64,000 bases of DNA from the NCBI GenBank assembly GCA_014773175.1, contig VXCM01000206.1:62001-126000 (forward strand), given 5' to 3'. Of the stretch, positions 36,976-58,095 are shown piece after piece. The position numbers and the translations under genes are program-made. Origin of the DNA: Lucifuga dentata (taxonomy: Eukaryota; Chordata; Actinopteri; Ophidiiformes; Bythitidae). The notes below the pieces were generated by a model. It worked only from the letters and a program-made list of their open reading frames with translations, had not been told where the DNA came from and did not search any database. Within the stretch, counting starts at the first letter, position 1. Each line of letters opens with the position of its first letter.

Positions 36976-39900
36976 AGATATCTAGACAGTATTGGAATTA
37001 CTACATAGGCTTGACAGTGGATCTTGACAGAACATTTGGGTAAGTATGATTAAATACAAAAAGGAAAAACTCAATTGTGAGGAAAAAATGTTGAATTCTT
37101 AGTAAAAATTCAAATCAAAGCCAAATGGTTATAATCATAATATGTAACAATTAAAATATGCTGGGTGTAACAAAATATCCCAAAAGTTTTCACCTGGGTT
37201 GGAACCTGGTGACTGTGAAGGACATAGCATGATTTACAATATTTTCATACTTGGCAAGCCATTCAGTGATCCCCAAACTCTTTAAAAAACCTGAGAAAAA
37301 TTTTTTCTCCTACTAAGCCTGTGGTAAATGATGTCTAAGTAATGCGGAAAACAAAGACAGATGTAATGGAATCAGCCAAATAGAAAAATTATAAGTTCAG
37401 TCTTGTTTGCTTGATCACTTATGAGCAACATATTAATAAAGAATAACACTGTTTTTGTTAATGTTGTTTGCCTGTATTGCACAAAGGTGGATGGATGGTT
37501 CTCCAGTGGTGTTTCAGAGTTGGGAGGAAAATCAACCTGATTTCCAGAACTTTGATGAGAATTGTGCCATCATGGTTTCCAGTACTGGTGAGTAAAATAA
37601 GGAAGAGCTCATCTTTAATTGGCATAAATGCACATCATACACAGTAGTAATGTATTTATATAGTGAACATATATACAGTATGTAGGGTGTAAAGGGTCAG
37701 CGTAATAAGCTTTGGCTTCAGCCTACACCTTTTTGATTTAACTGTGTATCCTTGACTATTTTCTTCTGTATGAACTCAGTTATGCTTGTGAGCAGGTTTA
37801 AGTGTGCATGATCTGAAAGTGTTAAGCATGATCGAAATAACAAAAACAAAACAAAAAACAAAACAAAAAAAAAAAAAANAAAAAAAAAAAAAACAAAGTA
37901 TGCGGAAATGTTAACTTCACAGGGTTCTGGCATGACTGGAACTGTGGGACGCAACATAAGTCCATTTGTAAACGGAGTGGCTCACCACCTATCAACACCA
38001 CTGCAGCACCAACAGTGCCTCCTAGAGGTGATTGCCCACTCAACTGGCAAAAGTTGGACTCAAAGGTCAGAGGTCATTTTTAAAAATATGTGTGTTGGGG
38101 GGAGGGGGGATTACTACGTAAAGACATGCAAACTTGGGTAACTCTTATCCTCGTTACTTGCATTACTTGATTACTTGTATTTTATTGATTGATTTAAATA
38201 TAAATCAGTATCTTGTGATTTTTTTTTAACATGTCACATCAACTTTTCAGTATTTTTGTTACATGAGATTGGTACTTTCATAAGGAAGTTTGGGTGGCTG
38301 TATTTGGTATATTTTCAAGAGCTGAAAACTATCATTTTTCATCTATAGTGTTACAGCATAAATACCAGACAAATGGACACATGGGATGGAGCGAGGAAAC
38401 AATGCCAAGCAATGGGAGGAAATCTGGCCTCTATTATGTCTAGAGGTGCACAAGGTTTGTTGTATTTGTTTTAATTAACATTATCATTATAATTCTTGCT
38501 GTCACGATGAATTTTATAAATAATATACATATGATGCTAGGTTTTCAAAGATAGTCCTAGTGACATTGGGCACTATTCTTCATCATTTGAGCTTAAATTC
38601 TGTATATGCACATTTTTGGGATTCGCCAATATTTTCTTTTTCTGGAATGTTTGTACATAAGAATAAAACTTACATGTAATTGTGGCAACTCAAACCAATA
38701 TAAACAAAACCTTATTCTGATTTCTGGAAGGTTCCAGAGCAGTGGTTCTTGATCCTGATCCTAGTGTACCGCAGCACTGCATGTTTTCTAATTCTTCCTG
38801 CTCCACCCACATCTGATTAGCTAAATTAGATGTGTTTAGCCAATCAGAATCAGACCCAGCTCTTGATCACTTGAAAGGATTTGATTTTGCAAATCAGATA
38901 TGGGTACAGCAGGAAGAGATGGAAAAATCAGCTGGTGTGTTGTTTTTTGGTTGGATTGAAGACCTGCAGCTTCATGTTTTGATACATGTTCTAGACTCTT
39001 AACATCTGCAATATTCAAAAGAATTTGATATATCGTAAATAAATAAAAACACTATGATTGAAATCACGCCAATAGATGATTAATTTGATATTACATGAGC
39101 CATGACCTAACATATCTGAATTTGGTGTTTGGATTGCTGATAGCTTCTTGTTCTACTTGTACTGCAGTAGGTCTACATTTACTTCCAAAAAAAAACAAAA
39201 AAAAAACAAAAAAAAAAACGACATTACAAACATTTAATCACCCCTATCCATTCAGTGTCTTTGCTTTCTAAAATGGCTGAGACACCCACTTCAGACCTGT
39301 GGATTGGTTTGGTTGCCCTACAATCAAGTTCGTATCGCTGGACTGATGGGCGACCACTGCGATACTCAAACTTGGGCACTGATGTGAGTAGATATATTTT
39401 GTAGCTGAAGTGAATGAGTTCTGTGCAGCACTATTTATATAGCGTTTTTATGTGCTTAATAAAATCTGACACTATGATTCTCTCTTGTAGAGGTCCCTTT
39501 ATTCCATGTCACTGTATGAATTTAGGATGAAGGTAATTAAACTTCACTTTAGTTGAAGCATAACTGCATCTCCTTGAAGCATACCCAACCAAATTTATGC
39601 CTCAAGCAGACACAATATATTCAATGTTGTGATTCTGTATTATCTATATGATTGTTTGTGTTTTTATAAGAAAAATTCTGACATTGATTTTTTGCGTTAC
39701 AGCATCTTTTCTCTGAAAGGCATAGGGTAACCTTTTCTATCTTAATTAAAACCATTGCATTTGTCAAACTCAGAAGAACCCAAAAAATTTCTTACATTGA
39801 TTTTTTTTTTCATTACAGCACCCTTTCTTTGAATTGAATGAGGTAACATTTTCTTGATTCTAACTGCTTCATCTGTCAATTGACTCAGAGCCAAAGAACA

Positions 39901-42900
39901 GCACAATTAAAAACAACATATGTGTTAAAATATGACTGATTTGATGCCCTCCATGTGAAAACGTAAAACCAGTCAATCTATCCCTTTATTTCTACCAAAA
40001 AGAGGTTTAAACTCAATCAGAGGCAATTCTTCACAACCAAGCTGTAGCTATGCATAGCTACTCTGCTACCTGGAAGCTTGTTAACAGCTTTGCCACCTGT
40101 TCCTTGAAGCTAGCATGGCTAACAACCAAAGCAAAGAGAATGCACAGTGAAACCAACACAGCCACATTTACCTTCTCTACCCTCTCTACAACCATGCTAC
40201 CTGATAGCTGGTTATCCATGTATGGTCTTAGTGATAAAAGACACTGTTAGCGAAATAGTGACCTCCCTTGTAAATACTAATGCTAAAATTATGATTTAAA
40301 ATTGTAATGACGGTGGCTTTGAACTGGTTCAGCGCCCACCCTGCTCACCTGATTTGGATCAATTAGATTTTAACCTCTTTCGAAACTGGTAAAGGCTTTG
40401 AGCAAATTTTAGAAAAAAAATCTTTTTTTTTTTTTTTCCCCATGGAGTAACAGACATTTTAAACAAACCTATAATGTTATTGGTAGTAGAGGCGTGCTCT
40501 ATTCCACAAAACGCATCATGGTTTGCTCTTCTAACTATTATGTCTCTGTTTTAACCCAGAAAAAGTGTGTTGTGATTAATACCAATCCTTCTTTTGGTGT
40601 TGGGAAATGGATGCCAATGCCTTGCAATGACACCAAGGGATTTGTGTGTCTTCGCAATCTTGGTGAGATCATCTTCTCTTCTTTCTCTTCAATCCTTCTC
40701 TTATAATTAAGAAATTACTGCAGTAGATTGCATAGTGTATTTCTTAAAAATGACAGGTGAAACTTTGCTTCATGCATAGTAATGGCATGATAATATTTTA
40801 ATTTGTCAGAACTAATTTTTATGTAGTCTGGCAGATGGAATTGCATTTCAATCACAAAGTGTTCTGCTTGCATTTCAGTTAGGCTAAAAACAGTTTATTT
40901 CTTATCTTTGAAGAAATTGATTGTAGGTCCTGACCTGAAGTAGAACAGAAAAACTAAATCCATTTCCAATTTGATTTCTCTTCTTTAACAGATACAACTC
41001 TTCCAGACTCCCCTGAACCACCAATTCCTATCACCTATGTCAAAGTAGCTAATGACTCCATCAAGGCTGTGATTCAGAATATGACATGGGATCAAGCCAA
41101 TAAACAATGTCAAGATGATAAAGCCAACCTAGCTAGCCTGAGAAATGAGTGGACACAGAACTACATGGAGCTGCTGGCTTTGAAACTCCAAAGTCCTCTG
41201 TGGATTGGACTGAACAAAGAGAAGGTACAGAACTTCAACCATTTCAGAATAACTCAGGAACACAACTTAATCTGTATTTGGTACTGACTTTTGTTGAAAA
41301 CTGAAAATCTTATCTCCATCTATATTTGTATCAATAATTTTTATAAAGCCATTCATGAAGCTGTTTAAAAATACTTGTTCATGATTTGTAGAATAAAACC
41401 ATCAGGGGCAGAGTTGAGAGTTTTATTTATCTAATTCATTTTGTCAATTACATCCACAAAATCTAATAACTAATGAAGAAACTAATCTCATAGACTTTCC
41501 ATCAGGGTTGGGAGCGACGGATAGCAGCAAAAGGGAATAGATTAAAATGTTTTTACTGATCAGTTCATTAAGCCAATGGCATATTTTATGAACTGGATTT
41601 TTGAGTTGAATAAAACCAAAATAAAAACATATAATTAGTTTAGCTTTTTCTAATAGAATGTGTTTTGATCCATCCTTGTTTTTAGACTGGCGGTTATTTT
41701 AGATACACTGATGGTTGGCACATGAGCCTTGCCAACTGGTGGTATGGTGAACCAAAAAGTGACAGATCCTGTGTGTATGTGGATATGAATGGAAAATGGA
41801 AGACTGCTTTCTGCAATCGGACCATGAACAGTGTCTGTATGCAGTCGACAGGTATGACAGTTTTCTGGCTAATGTCAATTCAAATTAATATGTCGGGCTT
41901 CCTAAATACTGACTTATCTTCACAGATGTGGCACCGACAGAGTCAAATGATTTCCCAGGAGTGTGCCCTGAATACAAGGAAGAATCATACGGACAGAGAC
42001 CTTTTACCTGGCTACCATTTAGGGGTCACTGTTATGTCTTTGTAACAAATGAAAAGACATGGTCAGAAGCATCTGTTAGCTGTGTACAACATGGTAAGGC
42101 TCTTCTGCAGATGGTCAGATACAGATGTTTAAATTTGTTTAGTTTTCATTCAGAGCCAACAGTTTGTTCTCTGAAGGTGGAGTCCTTGCCAGCATTGAAG
42201 ATCTTTCTGAGCAAGAATTCCTCCAAAGGAACGTAAAAACATTTCAGGACAGTCACGTCTCTTTCTGGCTCGGCCTATTTAAGACTCACAAAGGTAAGTT
42301 AGACACTCTGGGGTCTCACGAAAAGAAATGTTCTGTTACACTTGTTAGCTGTAAATTAAAAAAAATACATTTTTAAATCAGCAGCATCAAAATAAATGAT
42401 GAAATTACTGCTGTTTCTGAATTATTTGCTGTATTTATAGAGTACAGAGCATAAAAAAATAAGACTGTGGATTTCTTGGCGAAAACAAAGAAATATTTGG
42501 TTATGTTGGATGGACTGCCATTGTTTTAAAATTACATATTTCAATGACTCTTTTTCATTCATTCTTTGTACTGTTGGCAAAAGCGAGATTTCTTTTTAAA
42601 TTAAGTGAAACAAAATTTAATGAACAATGTGAAAATAACTTGAGTTTCTACGCGTCCATAGGTCAGTGGCTATGGTGGGATAAAACAGTCATGGATTACA
42701 CAAATTGGGCTAAAGATGAGCCTGATGATAACATTTATGGAGAGATTTCAAGTGCAGATGGGACATGGAATGCAGGCCGCCAATGGTACAGGAGATCATA
42801 CATTTGCAAAACATCCAAAGGTGAGACCATCAAACTTTAGTGAACTGATTTTGAGTTGCAGGTATCCTTTATAAAAACTGAAATATATAATACATGCAAT

Positions 42901-43671
42901 GTAGGAACTTATAAATTGAATATTAAAAATGTTCACATCATGATTTTGACCGCAATTATTTGATGGAATTGTCCCTAATTTGCTAAGAGAAACTAACCAT
43001 TTTTAAGAATTAACATGTAACATCAATCATAGGCATACTGTTGTTGTTGATTTCGATGACCTTTTCGTGCAATGATAAATATGGTAAATGAGAGAGAATT
43101 TGAGAACAGAATGTCATCCATAGTCAAAGCATCTCTCAGCCCTAAAATAAATTACTGGGACTCAATTTAAAATTCACATTTTGTCAAAATTTACACTTTA
43201 TGATTGTTTATTTGATCACATTTTGCTTCTCTCTAAACAGTGATACTTCCAGCACCAATACCAGTACCTAGTAAGTTTCTTTCTTTCAGTTGTCAGAATT
43301 CATGACAGCCTTTTCTCTTTGAATCTGTTTTAATGCAGTGGTTATGATTCAATTTTCTGACTAATGATCATCAATGAATCTGTGCAGGAAAACCTGCAGT
43401 AGTGGATCCTCGTATGCGTTCCCGCATAGGTATGGCAGTTACACTGGTCATTGCTGGGCTTGCCATGGGAACAGTCATTGTTTTGGTCCTTTGGAAGAAA
43501 ACTGGTCATCGCTTACCCATCCCAGAAAAGATAACCACCTTTGACAACCCGCTCTTCTTCAACAATGAGCGAGCCCATCCTGGTGTGGTCGACACCACTA
43601 AGCTGATAGAGAATGCAGAGGAACAGAACTCTGAGCCTGAAGTGAGCACTGAGCTTGTTGTAACTGGTTGA
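28525..43671 (+). CDS. mrc1: Macrophage mannose receptor 1-like, tandem copy 2 (complete)
   Basis: Exons: 28525-28618, 28933-29289, 29567-29737, 30068-30223, 30551-30661, 31348-31485, 31610-31786, 32576-32730, 32923-33036, 33277-33392, 33544-33692, 33789-33988, 35121-35233, 35616-35688, 35801-35954, 36128-36166, 36716-36879, 36978-37039, 37487-37587, 37923-38065, 38349-38454, 39256-39383, microexons 39491-39532, 39703-39726 and 39819-39842, then 40560-40662, 40992-41224, 41686-41851, 41926-42093, 42177-42293, 42662-42820, 43241-43270, 43388-43671. All phases agree and no stop interrupts. From the ATG at 28555 the form with all microexons has 1,446 residues; an in-frame ATG at 28525 adds 10. 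Exon lengths equal copy 1 except exons 1, 13, the microexon region, 27 of copy 1 numbering, and the last. Domain order is identical. Differences of note: CTLD4 has KPD for EPN, the tail has FDNPLF for FDNPLY. It is a tandem duplicate that may have lost or changed sugar binding. Confidence 0.95.
28933..29737 (+). other. mrc1: Ricin-type (CysR) and fibronectin type II domains of mrc1 copy 2
   Basis: Exons 28933-29289 (357 bases) and 29567-29737 (171 bases) match the same pair in copy 1 in length and phase. The ricin-type core segments (KCLGAQGK, LYDCDEK, LQKWEC) and the four FN2 cysteines (QPCMFPF, WYDDC, RRWCAVETK, WGFCP) are kept. These domains look functional even though CTLD4 is altered. 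Confidence 0.92.
30513..30543. repeat. AC microsatellite directly before mrc1 copy 2 exon 5
   Basis: About 15 AC units end seven bases before the exon at 30551. Copy 1 has a shorter CACACACAAACACAG at the same place. Confidence 0.95.
33789..35954 (+). other. mrc1: CTLD4 of mrc1 copy 2, with KPD in place of EPN
   Basis: Built from the end of exon 33789-33988 and exons 35121-35233, 35616-35688 and 35801-35954. The key segment reads [15 protein letters not shown] followed by GSWNDVHC. Against copy 1, the first calcium ligand is changed from E to K (AAG codon) and the third motif residue from N to D (GAC codon), while the later E and the WND pair remain. Two of five ligands are altered, one by charge reversal. 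Confidence 0.88.
34111..34685. repeat. TTAA-flanked MITE, full-length copy in mrc1 copy 2
   Basis: 575 bases in the intron after exon 33789-33988, from TTAAAGTGCCATACTG to GGTATGCTCCTTTAA, with the same internal order as the 2943-3519 copy but in the opposite orientation. Confidence 0.8.
36942..36973. repeat. mrc1: GT microsatellite directly before mrc1 copy 2 exon 18
   Basis: About 16 GT units end just before TTTAG and the acceptor of exon 36978-37039, at the position equivalent to 17142-17179. Confidence 0.95.
38740..38985. repeat. Diverged hAT-type MITE in an mrc1 copy 2 intron
   Basis: Begins CAGTGGTTCTTGATCCTGAT and shares the CACATCTGATTAGCTAAATTAG and TGTTTAGCCAATCAGA segments with the element at 14673-14889. 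The right end is decayed. Confidence 0.5.
39491..39532 (+). other. mrc1: CTLD6 loop microexon a of mrc1 copy 2 (42 bases)
   Basis: Bounded by CTTGTAG and GTAATT, phase 0 at both ends, encoding RSLYSMSLYEFRMK. It lies at the position of the single 45-base exon of copy 1. Its last eight codons (SLYEFRMK) resemble microexons b and c. Confidence 0.75.
39703..39726 (+). other. mrc1: CTLD6 loop microexon b of mrc1 copy 2 (24 bases)
   Basis: Bounded by GCGTTACAG and GTAACC, phase 0 at both ends, encoding HLFSERHR. The exon and its flanking intron bases are repeated, with changes, around microexon c roughly 115 bases downstream, which marks a tandem exon duplication. Being in frame, it can be included or skipped without breaking the receptor. 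Confidence 0.6.
39819..39842 (+). other. mrc1: CTLD6 loop microexon c of mrc1 copy 2 (24 bases)
   Basis: Bounded by CATTACAG and GTAACA, phase 0 at both ends, encoding HPFFELNE. It is similar to microexon b in sequence and flanks, and its end resembles the end of the 45-base copy 1 exon (both end in NE before GTAACA). Confidence 0.62.
43388..43671 (+). other. mrc1: Transmembrane and cytoplasmic exon of mrc1 copy 2, with FDNPLF in place of FDNPLY
   Basis: Encodes a hydrophobic span (about MAVTLVIAGLAMGTVIVLVL), a KK pair and a tail about 12 residues longer than in copy 1. The motif region reads TTFDNPLFF: the tyrosine codon of copy 1 (TAC) is a phenylalanine codon (TTC). The following acidic region is conserved with copy 1 (VVDTTKLIENAEEQNSEP). 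The stop codon is TGA at 43669-43671. Confidence 0.92.
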
Positions 43672-45372
43672 TGTTGTAAAAACAGGCAGAATGTCAAGAA
43701 CAAAGTTGAGCAAAGAGTTCCAGTTAACAAAAAGTACCTGGAATTCTGCCAATTTGTTTGAAGTTACAGTAAATGTGTCCTATGAAGTAAATTCGATTGA
43801 ATGTGTAGGATATAATTTTACTTCACCTTATTTTGCTTTATATTTCTGTACTGTTTAGAGTAGTATTGTCTGTTGTATATTGTATTTGCAATGGAATATT
43901 AACTATGTAATGCTGAATTTAATGTCCAACAAGAAAATAAATATAACATGTGGGCAGTATTGTAACTCAAGAAAGATGCTTTGTAAATGAATATTGCAAT
44001 TCCTCTCATTACTTAAAATGATACTGGGCTTTATTGGTATTGGAATTCCAGTGATTCAGTGTTTTCCTGAGGTATGTCGTAAATTCTGCAGCAACACTGC
44101 ATGAACACTCAGGCAGAGGGAACGCTGATCTTCTCCTCCTCAGGGGCCAAACAACCGCTAGAAAAGTGCATGAAATGATACAGGAAGGAGAGCTCCTCAT
44201 TTTAAGACTCAGCTGTCTAGCTATTAAAGACGAAGAACAAGTTTTTGACAACAAAGTACATATTTTGGCCAGAGAAGGCTTATAATGCTGTCCTAACACG
44301 TCCACCCCAGCATTGTCTATTGCAGAGCAGTTTGCACCTCCATTCAATGATGTAACAACTCCAACAACCTTCACGACTCCCATGCGACCGAAGTTGTCAC
44401 CTTGCTCAAGATGTGATCAGCTCTCAGAATAAGTGCCTCTCAGAACTAATGAAGCTACTTGGATAACCGCTGGATCATTTTAAGACTAAACAGCAAGTTT
44501 AGTTGCCTCAAACAATTACTGCTAGAGCTCAATAATCAACTCTTTCCACATCAAGCCAAGTGAAGATCAATGTGCTTTCTTAAAACTTTGTGGAATAAAT
44601 AATAGGGTTTCAAATGAATGCTATAGAAATCAACTCAAATGTAGGGTAGTACTGTAATACTGTCCTCACATTTAACTAACAAGGCATTTATGAAATATGT
44701 ACAAATGCATAGAGATTGTATTCAAGCAATATATTTTATCATGAGAGGATGCATAGAGTATCCAGCACACAGCACAGGTCAGTGTCACTAAAAAAAGTAT
44801 TCATGCTTTCAGACGGAACAAATGCAAGTCAGTAAATACCGTATGCTTCAACTCCATTAGAAAAGTAGGACGTGAACTATAACTTCCTTTTACAGCTGTG
44901 TAGAAAAATAGTTTTGGAATGGGAAGAGAGTGACACAAACACAAACCAAACCTTCAATGACGGATTAAAGGCAAGACATCCCTTTTTGAAATGTAGAAAG
45001 AAAAGGAAAAAAAAAGAAAATTTAAAATCTATTCAATTACATAACCAATTGAAAAAGTTAAGAAAATGAATACAGTTCAGCATGAGTGAGCCATTTCTGT
45101 TCACTGTCAACCAATGTATGTGCAGAACACACAAACAGACTAACATGTGGTTTAGGTGACAGTAAAGAAATGCATAAGACAGATCAAACCTGGCAATACT
45201 AGTGATAAAAGAACTTTTGTTACAGAATTAGAAGGATGAGTGTTGTGCGCATGGCAGTAAGTGAAACTGAGAAGGGGAAAAAGTCCACAAAGACAACACA
45301 ATCTTGCCATCCATTAGTGCATTTTAACTTGCATAAAACCACGTACCAACCCACAGAAGAAACAACAAACAC
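43672..45372. other. Convergent spacer: 3' UTR of mrc1 copy 2 and likely 3' UTR of cacnb2
   Basis: The flanking genes end toward each other. TTTATT at 44030-44035 reads AATAAA on the minus strand and could end cacnb2, which would give that gene a 3' UTR of about 1.3 kb. No other gene is supported here. A 124-codon minus-strand frame at 44009-44383 has no recognisable domain and probably lies in this UTR. Confidence 0.45.
43936..43941 (+). terminator. Polyadenylation signal of mrc1 copy 2
   Basis: AATAAA about 265 bases after the stop codon, followed by a GT-rich stretch. It lies about 90 bases from a possible minus-strand signal for the convergent cacnb2 gene. Confidence 0.6.
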
Positions 45373-57033
<11,661 letters not shown>

Positions 57034-57048
57034 CTGAAGAGATGGAGG

Positions 57049-57050
<2 letters not shown>

Positions 57051-57079
<29 letters not shown>
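57051..57079. repeat. GA microsatellite beside a cacnb2 acceptor
   Basis: About 14 GA units on the plus strand (CT on the transcript strand) lie just upstream of the acceptor of exon 57033-56968 and would serve as its pyrimidine tract. Confidence 0.9.
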
Positions 57080-57083
<4 letters not shown>

Positions 57084-57644
57084 ATTAGGTCTTTGTATTG
57101 ACGTGATGTGTTTGTTATGGTAATGATTGTAACATGCTCCAATGACATGCTTGTTTTAGGGCTTTAGATGGAGAATTGTGAATGGCTATAAACAGACAAA
57201 AATCTTGAAATAAATAGACATAAGAAAATAAGACTTTTTGAACTCAGTAATGGACATTAATTGCTTTTTGCTGATCACAGTGTATCCAAGTACATCCAGG
57301 GGGTGGCAGAAACAGAAATAGCCATACTGTCACCCACAAGATTTTTTTGTATATTTTTAAGTGCCATGCATCTGACAGTACATTCAAAGAGCCTTTCCCC
57401 TTCTCTCTCTTATAACAGGTGGAGCTACAGTCAAGCTTTTTTCCATTTGTTTCAGGTAATGTGATGTTTTAAGCTGTTTTTTTCCCCCCCAAATAAAAAA
57501 ACTGATTCAGCTGTCACAAGTACAGAATTTAATTTCAATAAAGCCACTGGATCCACAGGATTCTACATAAAACCTAGGAAAATAAGAGGGTGAAGCGAAA
57601 ACTGGAGCCATCAAATTTAAGAGCATGTTAACAGTTACCAGCTG

Positions 57645-58095
57645 TTAAACCTCAGAGTTTGGACCCAAAAGCAGAACTCAGACAACAAATAAGGTAAAAC
57701 TGTGTTTACTCAAACCACAAGTATAAAACAAGCCAAGGAAAAGCTCAAGAAGGGGCAGGATAAGTACTGGAATCATGGCTGGTAATGTTCAGTAACAAAG
57801 AACAGATACAAGAACCTGAAGGCGTTTGACTGAATCAATAGTCAAAAATCAGGCTTACTGTCTAAACCAGGAGGTTTGCCAAACCAAATAATCAGAAGCC
57901 GGGGCTGGAGTTGGTCAGGAAACACAGACAGGCAGAATAAACAGACTCAAGCAGGGCTACAGAGAATAAAAGCAAACTGGTTTATACTAAGAGGCTGTTG
58001 GGAATGGGGCTGGTGGACTGAATAACAGGTGTGTTAGTGAAAGGTAAATTGAGTAAATGTGGAGGATGATCAAGAGGTCACCATGACAACCAGCT
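57645..58095. repeat. Possible dispersed repeat in a cacnb2 5' intron
   Basis: A stretch rich in AACAAG/CAAGAA/GGTCAGGAAACA motifs (for example GTTGGTCAGGAAACACAGAC) has the look of a common teleost dispersed repeat. No ends or coding could be defined. Confidence 0.35.

Noticed and set aside
44009..44383. 124-codon open frame on the minus strand
   Set aside because: No recognisable domain, no splice partner and no paralog in the window. It probably lies in the cacnb2 3' UTR.
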